Positions 12,305-20,825 of a DNA stretch of 64,000 bases are shown here, piece after piece. This stretch comes from Platycnemis pennipes (lineage: Eukaryota; Arthropoda; Insecta; Odonata; Platycnemididae), in the NCBI GenBank assembly GCA_933228895.1, contig OW121849.1, forward strand, positions 122,888,849 to 122,952,848. Reading direction: 5' to 3'. How positions within the stretch are numbered: the first letter of the stretch is position 1; each line of letters starts with the position of its first letter. Both the position numbers and the translations under genes were made by a program. The notes beneath the pieces are model-generated. The model saw only the letters and a list, made by a program, of their open reading frames with translations, had not been told where the DNA came from and ran no database searches.

Positions 12305-12396
12305 AACGACGTCCTCTTTCCCTGTCTTTTAGAGGCTTTAAAGGAACAAGATAAAGGCTTTAAAGCCTCCGAATATCCATAGATAAAGAGAACGTC
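12305..12396 (-). mobile_element. SINE 1 (inverted-dimer type), left and central part, split from its right arm
   Basis: gacgtcctctttccctg and ttttagaggctttaaaggaacaagat match the centre of the inverted SINE 1 dimers at 22.9 and 60.6 kb. The left tRNA arm is missing. A LINE B copy (12397-13131) now separates this part from the right arm. The flanks aaagagaacgtc (12385-12396) and aaagaggacgtc (13132-13143) are the presumed 12-bp target duplication with one mismatch. Confidence 0.6.
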
Positions 12397-13131
12397 AGAA
12401 GGAGATTTAAAGAAGACACTAGGAAATGTGGAAAGAACGATGCCCAGATATCATCTGAAGATCAATAAAAATAAAACTAAGGTATTGGTATGCAGTAGGA
12501 GAAAGGAAGCCAGGACCAATGTTCAACTAGGAAAACAAAAAATCGAGGAGGTGGAAGAGTTCTGCTAGATGGGAAGCAGAGTAACCAGCGATGGACGAAG
12601 TACAAGAGAAATTGCCAGTAGAATTGCCCAGGCAAAAAGGGCATTTTACCAGAAGTGGATTCTACTTAGCAGAAAATACAAGCGTTGAAGTGAGAAAACA
12701 TTTCATTAGAACATACATCTGGAGTGTTCTACAATATGACAGCGAAGCATAGACAATAACAGCAGCAGAGAAGTCCAGGCTGGAAGAATGTGGTGCTACC
12801 GAAGAAGGATGAAGATAAAATGTATCGATCGATTGACAAACGAAGAAGTGTTAAGAGGAGTGGGAGAGAAGAGATGTCTACTGAAAACATTAAAAAGAAG
12901 ACGTGACAACTTAATGGGCCACATCTTGAAACACGATGGCCTGATGAAGACGATCGTTGAGGGAAAAGTGAACGGGAAGAATGGAAAAGGCAGGCCTCGT
13001 ATGAGGTATATGGAGCAAGTTGTGAAGGATGTAAAATAGAGAGCTACGTCAATATGAAGAGGTTGGCCGATAGAAGAAACGAGTGGAGGGCTGCGTCAAA
13101 CCAATCCTAGGAATGTTGACCGATGATAATG
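12397..13131 (+). mobile_element. LINE B copy inserted into SINE 1
   Basis: The + strand encodes the region after the reverse-transcriptase core: MPRYHLKINKNKTKVLVCSRR, then GSRVTSDGRSTREIASRIAQAK, then MWCYRRRMKIK, LMGHILKHDGLMKTIVEGKV and GKGRPRMRYMEQVV. In-frame stops and frameshifts are present, so it is a pseudogene. It ends ccaatcctaggaatgttgaccgatgataatg. A 12-bp near-perfect duplication flanks it, with the SINE 1 right arm immediately after. Confidence 0.85.
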
Positions 13132-13330
13132 AAAGAGGACGTCTTGGTAGCTTCACTGGTTAAAGCACCAGCCCGGAAATGAGGCGATCCGGGTTCGTTA
13201 TCCGGTTAAGGCGATTGACTTCTTTCTTTGTAGAGTTACTGATATCGTGCAATTTCAGCGGGTAACGCCGTTAAGGTTTCCGCGGCAAGTAAGCGACCCT
13301 TCAATGCTCGTGGAGTTTTCAAATAAGGCT
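13132..13330 (+). mobile_element. SINE 1, right tRNA arm and 3' body
   Basis: A tRNA-like head (cttggtagcttcactgg as A box, gggttcgttatccgg as B box) is followed by the family body tgcaatttcagcgggtaacg and ccgcggcaagtaagcg. The body matches the copies at 23.26 and 60.87 kb. Mutations in the head rule out a functional tRNA. Confidence 0.75.
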
Positions 13331-13895
13331 CATGTGTATCCTTTGTTTTTAATTTTATATGAATGTTTCATGGAAAATATGCATTGACCGATTAATAATA
13401 AATGGTTTGTCCTTGGGAAAAGTATCAATCAAATCAATAAACCGTACGGTGTCAGGGATAAATATGTGAAATTTCTCCATGGAGGAAGAGGAAAGAACTT
13501 TGCGAATTGAACTATAAAATTTTTGACCAACAGAAATCTAGTTTACGTCATTTTCAGGACTGTTGAAATCGGGGTAATGAATAATACTTTTAAAAGTGAA
13601 ATTCGCAAAGTTTGATCCTTTTCCCAAAATTATTAATGCTTCAAAACTTGTTATTAAATTCTATTCCTTTTATCCATGGAGTAAACTCTTATTGATTTTT
13701 CGAAAGTATTTACTAATTTTTGGAAGACTTAGTCTTCAACCATCCATTCAAGTATTATTCAGGGTGAATTCTTCTGAGTATGTGATAGGAAATATTCTGT
13801 TAATGCTAATTTCGAAGTTAAAAATATAGTTCATCAATTTAATCTTAAGTTAATTGTTTTTATATCATGATTTACAATTATTTTAATCCTTTTAG

Positions 13896-14018
13896 GCGTT
13901 CTTTCTACTGGACCTGAACAACGATGGTCTCATTGACAAGGAGGACTTGCGGATGACCTATGCTTCTCTTGGGAGACCAGATATTCCGGAAAGGGACCTG
14001 GATCACATGCTAAGCGAA
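13896..14018 (+). CDS. Light-chain gene, internal exon with the canonical EF-hand
   Basis: 123 nt, 41 full codons, phase 0 at both ends. The acceptor is cctttttag-like (AG at 13894-13895) and the donor is gtaagt at 14019. It starts AFFLLDL and ends DHMLSE. The upstream part of the protein, normally about 20-45 residues including the phosphorylation site, is not in this exon. Confidence 0.85.
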
Positions 14019-17000
14019 GTAAGTACGGGGAATTAATATTATTAGGGAAATTTTATCTCATCTGTGTTTTCAAGCCCAATCCGCGAGGCGCTTCAAAACG
14101 GGAGGGCAGGTACAAGGATGAGAATGGAAGGGTAAGGAGGAAGGGTGGAGAGTAACCAGGCGTCGACATTTCGTCTTTACGAAAAGGCACCAAGAGGACC
14201 ACAGCTTAACGTCCTATCCAACGGACGGAGTACTGATCTTGAAGTGTTATCCACTCAGCACCACCAAGCCTCACTCACAAGTGGGGCTTACCAATGAATA
14301 TTTCCCTGGACCTCGGGATGTAAAGCCAGTAGGTACTCTAACCACCAAAGAAATCATGCAGCTAACGGCGCTTAAATCCAGCGCATTATTTTTTGAAGTG
14401 CTCTTAAATTATATCCTTCCGGAGTATTATTCTCCGCGAATCTTTGGGTCAGATCCTCTGCAGTGTGTATAATTTACAGATTTAGTTCTGTTTACGTTTG
14501 ATTACATAAAACCAATTTAAGAAGAAATTTCAGTTGTTTATCTCCCAAATATTTTCAAAATAGACGTTTAAATTGTCGTAATTACAGCGAAATACCAGGA
14601 AAAATGAAATATATAATAGCAAATATTCACCTGTGTACTCTTGATTGAATGCTCTTGATACAAAATTCAGCACACACATCCACTATTTTACTTCCTTTAA
14701 ATTTAACTTAACAATATTTCTATCTGCTTTAAAACATTTGACAGTTGTTTATTTTTCTCTTCCCACCTCATCATTTGTATTCTTCTCGAACTAAACATGT
14801 CCGAAGCATCCTACCTACCTACGCTTGTCCTTCTTCATCAAAAATAAATTTCAGAAGCATATTCTGGTGAACGTATAGTTGAAATTTGAACTAATCCTTT
14901 TCTCATATTTTTTCTTTGAATCTCTGATATAAATTTCCTTCTCTTTATAAATACTTTGGCTATTGCAATTTATCTTATGCTCTTAGTTGTAACGCGGGTT
15001 CATGCAGTAATACCATCCAAATATCTAAGTTCCTCCACAAAACTGTAGCCCTTCAACTTTAATTTTTATCGTCGTCTACGTGCCTATTGAGAATCGCATG
15101 TATCACATTTGTAATCCATCTCCATTGTATTAGTACATACACATGTCCTGCCCAACACTACCCAGTTTCTGAATCCCCTAGGGTGGCAGGGCAACTAATG
15201 ATTGGCACCTTTAATTCCATCCAACATTATATATTCTTTGCATTAATTTCTGGTCTCTACCACATCTTTCTCACCATTTTTCCTGTAAAATTAATGCTAA
15301 TCTTTCAACAAGAGTAGCTCTTTCCTTGCCCTTATGTCTGTTATTATCCAAGATGTATTTCCAACCACCTTTTCCTATGCCGTAAGTGCTAAATATGAAT
15401 TTCAATTAAGATACATTATTCTAAATTATATTCCTTATTTTTCATGATTTTATCTCCTTCGCCCTTCCACTATAGAGATTTTCACTCATATCCAAGTACT
15501 TATTCATCCTAAAAGATATTAATACACTCCATTGGTGATTTAATTCCAAAATATCTTTTGCTGCTATCGCTAAGGTACCACACTACAAGGACAGAAAATT
15601 ACCACCAAAAGTTGTAACTATAGCGCTAATTATCACGAGTTTATAATAAAAATACTCATTAATGCTTATTTTAAAGTGTTTTGAACTATTAGGGGAGGTG
15701 ACGGACATCTTAGGTCATGTGCGTCTTTGAGAATAGGTAGATATCTAGGAGTATAGCCAGGGTATTTATGGTATCGAATGAAGAGCGAAAATGAACCCTA
15801 CATAGATGTTAGCCTACTCTTGATAAAAAGCTCCAAGGGTTCAACGGTCTAACGTTCCAAATTCGGAGGTTTTGAGGCGTGATAAGGTGGGAGCGGAACA
15901 TAACTGAACTTGAAAAAATGAGCAACTTCCACAGAGAATAATGTTTAGTGAGTTGAGTGCCTGAGTTGGAGGCAGTGCTGATTATGATTTACTCTCCACA
16001 CGGCTCTCAAGTAGAGTCAGATATACCACTGAATGATTTCTAAAAAGTACTGCCGGGACTCGTAATTCGGTCTTCAGAATGGGGAGCCAAGGACTCCGGC
16101 CACTGCACCAAGCCGAAGCCCAGATATAACTGTTCCAGACGCGGAGTAATGGGGAATATGCATGAAATTTGTTTCTCGAAGATTAATGATGTACTTGATG
16201 TGAAATTTTCTCACCAATTTAAATATATAAGCCAAATTTTTCTACGCCCACCACAAAGATTATTAAATGATATTAAAATGTTCCCGAAAATCGACGAAAG
16301 TCACGTGACCTGAAACGCCTTCTGACGTCACTGCACGGTATAGGTTCCATATTGCTACGGAGACAGACATTTATATTTAAAAGAAAACGAAGTGAATATA
16401 TTGTTTTGAGGCTTTTAGCCGTTTCTAGAAAGAAACGATGACTGAAAAAATACTTAAAAAAGCACATTCCGACAATTTCCTTTGGTTGACTCCCTTATGG
16501 CGGCGTTCTTATAAAAAAAACCAGTGATTGCATAGACGTAGTAGGAAATCTTGGATACTAAACAGGCATTATATAATTAATGGACGATTTGTTCGTTACC
16601 ATCCATACTACGTAAATAAAAAATCGAAATACAATCGTTTATTGCAATAAACAAATATGATAATACATACGTTATCGCCAAGTATTCATTTAACAACTTA
16701 CTTCCACGCATAAACAGATAAACAACACCCATAGTGATACCGTGCCGTGACGTCATGCGATGACGTCAAGTTGCCGAAAAAATACAATTTTCAAAGAGCA
16801 ATATCTTTGTAACGCAACTCAATTCTTCATCAAAATTTTCTCCAAGCACATTTTAGCTAATAAACTTCACATTCAAAGAGTTATAAAAAATAGTGCATGT
16901 ACCCCATTGAAAAAACTCTTAGATTCCTTCCAGTTTTAAGTTCCGATTTTTTTTTCTCCGCAGGCAATGTACAATCCTCTTGACTTCGATGCCTTCGTGA

Positions 17001-18714
17001 TTCTTCTTGGCTACCGTACGGTGGAGCTGGATCCCGAAGAAACACTCCTCGACGCACTCGCTTCATGGGACGGGGACGACTCCGGCCTCATCAACGAAGA
17101 ACAGTTGAGTATTCCGGGCCATCCCCCGCAATGATTCCCCTCCGCCGGGTCCTCCTATTCTCGTGAAATGAGTAGTTGTGGTAGTCTCGGTGTTTTTTTA
17201 ATTGTTCTAACGGCTGATATTATATGATTACCCTCTGACGTACCCAAAATAGTAATCTTTAACCAAACACAATAACCATGCCCTGAGCGGAATTCGAATC
17301 CGCGACCTTTTGACAGGCCAGCGCGTTACTGAGCCCCTGGATACCACGGTCAGCTTTTTTCACTTATTTTCACTTATGAACCTCAGGCGCAAAACCACGT
17401 AATTGTCCTTTACATTATCCAAGGATTTTTAAACGAGTGGTGAAGCATTACCTTTTCACCATACTCACTATTTAATTAGGAAAGATTTGTTTTCACGTAA
17501 AACTATGTCTTTACATCGACGGAGAAAACGAGGAGTATATGGAGGATAAAAGCAAGCATATATAGCCCTTGCATGCTAGCAAGGGTGAAAAGAATAAATT
17601 TATAACCTTGGAAGGAACGGATAGCGAGAGAAAAATTGAAACTCGAATTAAAATTGAATAAAAGAACGCTTTCTTAAGATACGCTTGAATTAAGAAAAAC
17701 TCTTCTCCAACTAAATATTTTCGGTCAAAATTTTGACCAATATTTTCAGTTAACGATTCATAATCAAAGGTTTTTGTTTAAAAAAGAGACTTTTAAAAAA
17801 TAGAGAGAAGGGAGATTACCCGTGGTTAACTCTTTGCTTCGGTGGTTCTCATTTTATGTTACGTGAAAGACATGCAGTTCCAAAAGTGGGCTTCATTTCG
17901 GACATCTGCCTACTATTAACTATTTAAAATAATCGTAACAACTTTAAGAACTATACATGTAAGTCTACCGTTTTGTGGAAAGTTTTGCTTCAATCCATTA
18001 TGTTATTGGAAATTATCCCTGAATGGTGCAATATGGTGCACTGTAACACATGCATTCCGTTTTCTGCGTCCAAGCAGACAATGCTATGAATCTATCAATA
18101 GTATAATGATTAATCATTCTTTTTCCAGGATCAAACACGACTTGATGACATGGGGAGATAAATTCACAGAAAAGGAGGTAAGCAAATTACGTAGCTCCTT
18201 TACTGCAAATACAACGCTGTGATATTTGTGGCAAAGGTGGAGAAAATTTGTAGTATTACATCACGCTGTAAAATGACATGGTTTCCAAACATTTTAATAA
18301 TGCCAATTCTTTAATGCCCTACCTGAAATTAAACTCTCAGATTTGTATAACTGGGATTTTTTAATTAGTTTAGATCAAATGGGTATAATAACGATATATA
18401 TGTCACGACTTATAACAGTTTAAAACTTGTTTTTGCCAATTTTAATGCCGTTATAAGTCTCTAAAACTGAAGAGCTTTCATATTTTATATAGATATGAAT
18501 TCCTTTTTTTACGAAAAAATTTGAAAAAAATTTGTTTCACACATTTTCTTGAATCTGGAAGCAAATGAATATTCGATTTTAAAATTGCTTGCACGTCTTT
18601 TCACAGGTGGAAATGGCGCTAGAAGATGCTCCTTATTACGCCAAGGGTGAAAATGTTTATATTGATTACGTGGAATTTTGCAAAAAACTGTGCGGCCTCC
18701 GGAAAAAGAAGTGA
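13896..18714 (+). CDS. Myosin regulatory light chain (Mlc2)-like EF-hand protein, 3' four exons of a split gene (5' end not found)
   Basis: Four exons join in frame: 13896-14018, 16964-17103, 18129-18177 and 18607-18714, giving about 138 residues and a TGA stop. All junctions have AG acceptors and GT donors (gtaagt, gttgag, gtaagc). The first exon holds a good EF-hand loop, DLNNDGLIDKED, with Asp at position 12, which is typical of the single divalent-ion site of myosin regulatory light chains. It is followed by an LGRPDIPERDLDHML helix. Exon 2 carries a degenerate EF-loop (DGDDSGLINEEQ) and exon 3 the LMTWGDKFTEKE segment, very like the light-chain family. In that family the protein binds the IQ2 motif of the myosin heavy-chain neck. 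The phosphorylatable N-terminal segment must lie in upstream exons that I could not locate. The basic C-terminus (LRKKK) is unusual, so this may be a diverged paralogue rather than the main muscle light chain. The family call is firm; the subtype is inferred. Confidence 0.85.
14062..14290 (-). mobile_element. SINE 2 body and tail, in the light-chain intron
   Basis: On the - strand it contains tactccgtccgttggatagg, a cttggtgccttttcg-like block, the ctctccacccttcc block and the tail gaagcgcct..ttgaaaac seen in the 34.1 and 49.8 kb copies. It is antisense to the host gene. The tRNA head is weak or missing. Confidence 0.7.
14760..15560 (-). other. Possible very old LINE remnant
   Basis: The stretch has the C/T-rich bias of antisense LINE sequence (cttctcgaactaaacatg, cctacctacctacgcttg, ttcctccacaaaactgtagc), but no motif is good enough to name a family. 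It lies in the light-chain intron. Confidence 0.25.
15800..16125 (-). mobile_element. Degenerate SINE 2 with tRNA head
   Basis: Contains ctccaagggttcaacggtctaacgttcc, resembling the ccaaggggaccacggtttaacgtcc block of the family, and a head region near 16045-16125 resembling the tRNA part of the 47.8-kb copy. It is broken by unrelated sequence. Low-confidence alignment by eye. Confidence 0.4.
16964..17103 (+). CDS. Light-chain gene, exon with second and third EF-hand regions
   Basis: 140 nt, phase 0 in and phase 2 out. The acceptor is a pyrimidine tract ending tctccgcag and the donor is gttgag. It begins AMYNPLDFDAFVILLG, matching the linker where regulatory light chains have a conserved N-F/D-F segment. 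It ends at SGLINEE plus two bases. Confidence 0.85.
17277..17345 (-). mobile_element. tRNA-like SINE head in a light-chain intron
   Basis: The - strand reads ggggctcagtaacgcg (A-box-like), then ggattcgaattccgc (B box), with a possible acceptor-like end. The rest of the unit is not obvious. It is a SINE head or pseudo-tRNA, not a functional tRNA, because the arms do not pair well. Confidence 0.45.
18129..18177 (+). CDS. Light-chain gene, short exon (MTWGDKFT segment)
   Basis: 49 nt. The first base completes a Gln codon split by the previous intron, followed by 16 codons reading IKHDLMTWGDKFTEKE. Acceptor ttttccag, donor gtaagc. The MTWGDKFT string is characteristic of insect regulatory light chain 2 proteins. 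Confidence 0.85.
18607..18714 (+). CDS. Light-chain gene, terminal exon
   Basis: 108 nt including the TGA stop. Acceptor ttttcacag. It encodes VEMALEDAPYY, then DYVEFCKKLCGLRKKK. This region is the fourth EF-hand, which lacks calcium ligands here as in the family. A candidate poly(A) signal follows 59 bases after the stop. Confidence 0.85.
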   Translation: MEMALEDAPYYAKGENVYIDYVEFCKKLCGLRKKK

Positions 18715-18772
18715 ACGATATCCCTCAAACAGATTCTGCTTCTTTACGCATCCTTCTCCACCTATACGTACG

Positions 18773-18778
18773 AATAAA
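18773..18778 (+). promoter_or_regulatory. Candidate poly(A) signal AATAAA of the light-chain gene
   Basis: The hexamer AATAAA lies 59 bases after the TGA stop, followed by a T-rich stretch at 18779-18803. Position and context fit a cleavage and polyadenylation site. A second AATAAA near 19122 is an alternative. Confidence 0.45.
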
Positions 18779-20314
18779 TTATTTTTAGATGCTCTTTTTT
18801 TCCACTAAATTCAAGATAAATGCTGTTGGAAGGAAATGGATGGAAATGTTAACGTGACAAAAGCATGCTTTAAATTCCTACAAGGTATCTCGAGGAAATG
18901 GATAGAGAAAGGCTAAAATATTTGCGACCATCAAATCCTAAATTATGTCTTTCTTAGCAATGAAACCATGCTATGTTACCAAAATATGCATATACATACT
19001 TACTTATATTATTTGTGTAAAAATCACAATATTATTCAAAAACCATGTACGTTTTTTTATTTGTACTATTTTAACAAAGGTTTCATAATATTTTTTTGAA
19101 AATATATTAAAAGGTTTTAACAATAAACAAGAACTGAATGAACATGGAAAATATAAACACGCACAGAAAGGCTACTCATATCACAAACCTTTTGCACACA
19201 AATGAGGCATCACGAAAAACGTCACATGACGAATTTCCCTTCTGCTCCAAACTGGGAAATAATTTATTATTTTTTTTAAGGAGCTCTTTTAATTTCAAAT
19301 TGCTATGATAAGCTGAAGCTAAGCTAAGTTATCACAAGCAGTTGACTATTGGCGGAGAGTGCAACTGACAAAAATAAAAACACCCGGAGAAAATTTGTTG
19401 AAACTCTGTGCAGATTCCAAAAAAGGAGATGATACGAGAGGTGTGTGACGCCAGGAATCCGGGATCACATGACGTGCAGTCTAGGTGATGCTAGCGTTGA
19501 AGGACAGTGGTCACGGGATCGTGAGCTGGGACTCTCCGATGATTGGACGCGGTGGGAGTTCAAGTCACAAGTTTCCTCAACTCCTCGGACAACTATCCAA
19601 AACAAAACGAGAAAAAGAAAAACACATGCACAAAAAAACGTTGCTAGGTGGATGGGGGAAAACAAACAAATGCCGTGCCAAGTCTTGTGTGCATCTCACT
19701 TCGAACATGGAACTCTCCCTCGCTGACCGGGGATTGGAGGTTGTCAGGCGCTAATCGCTTCCGCAATTGTCTGTCTCTTCAAACTCCCGATCCTCCACAG
19801 GCAATGGGACCGTGTTTGGGAGGAGATCGCAACGAATGGACGAATCTGACATACCTTACTCCCAGAATCATCTACATTGCCACCAAAAGAAGTGTGAAGC
19901 CTAGCTAAGTCTAGCTATTTCTCGCAATGTAAAGGACTGCTTGCACCTTATGACGTCACAAATTGATATTCTGCCGACGCGATGCAAGGTATTGCCGAGA
20001 TTCAGGAATCTAGCTTCCATGTCGATAGTGGTCACCGCTCGGGAAACGGCGTACTCAGGAGGGACTTAAAATCTTGACGAATCTTGGCGATACTTTGACC
20101 TCACGTCGTCACAGCACCGTGGCAATCCAGTTTTTGCGTCTCCCAAGCGATAAACTGAACAACGCAAGTGTTACTGAGACGTCACAATGCAGGTAATGTC
20201 GAGATTCGGGAATTCCTTTCCTCTCCAAATAAAGGTCAGAGTCATCTGAATGCATCCGCTTGAACTAAGCACGTTTTGGTGCTATGCAGACGGCTCTGGG
20301 GGAGATGGGAGACT
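18779..20314. other. Intergenic space between two convergent genes
   Basis: AT-rich at first, then GC-richer from 19430. A 30-base motif (gatgcaaggtattgccgagattcaggaat type) near 19985 recurs imperfectly at 20186, as a weak direct repeat. No gene found; the open frames at 19445-19900 lack recognisable content. Confidence 0.4.
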
Positions 20315-20332
20315 AGAGGTCCTGTAGGACCT
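20315..20332. other. Small perfect hairpin in the K2P 3' UTR
   Basis: Arms gaggtcct / aggacctc are perfectly complementary around a 2-base loop, about 40 bases downstream of the K2P stop in the transcript. It could be a short UTR stem, but 8 bp also occurs by chance. Confidence 0.3.
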
Positions 20333-20370
20333 CCTATGGGAGACCGGGACTGCGGATTCCTGACGATGCC

Positions 20371-20825
20371 TCAGACCGACGTCTCGTAGATGATGATCTG
20401 AAGGATGGGCTGCGGGGGCGTGGCGGCGTTGTTGCCCATCAGGGCCGTCTCCTCCTCCACCTCAGACCACTCCTGCCACTCCTGGCCCTCCTTCCCGCCT
20501 CCCAGCCGGAGTTTCGCCTCCAGCCTCGTGAGGGCAAGGGTCTTCCTCAGGTCTCGGAGGTCCTGGAGGAGGCTCAGATCCACTCCGACCCCTCCTGCGC
20601 CGTCGTCGCCGTCGGCACCCCCGCCCCCGCCGCTCCTCTGCTGCTCCCCGAGTCGCCTCAGGGTCTCCGCTAGGGGCGCCGACAGGGACTGCAGCCGCGC
20701 GCTCAGTTCCTTCATCCGTCGCCAGGAGCGCGCGTACTGCCGCCTCATGAGCTCTATAATGGTCGAGGTGAGAGCCAGCCCGACCAGGATGTACAGCGTG
20801 CAGATCAACATGTACTTGGGCTCCT
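20371..20825 (-). CDS. K2P channel terminal exon: TM4 and cytoplasmic tail
   Basis: 455 nt ending in TGA (20373-20371 on the - strand). The exon begins by completing Gln, then EPKYM, then the TM4 helix LICTLYILVGLALTSTIIELM. The tail is helical and Leu/Arg-rich (SARLQSLSAPLAETLRRL), has a Gly/Asp run (GGGGGADGDDGAGG) and ends IIIYETSV. It is GC-rich like its partner exon. An antisense frame through the same GC-rich block is a shadow. Confidence 0.9.

Noticed and set aside
16200..16880. A DNA transposon in the light-chain intron, suggested by repeated gacgtca words and attgctctttgaaaa-like ends
   Set aside because: I could not find matching inverted ends, a target duplication or a second copy in the window.
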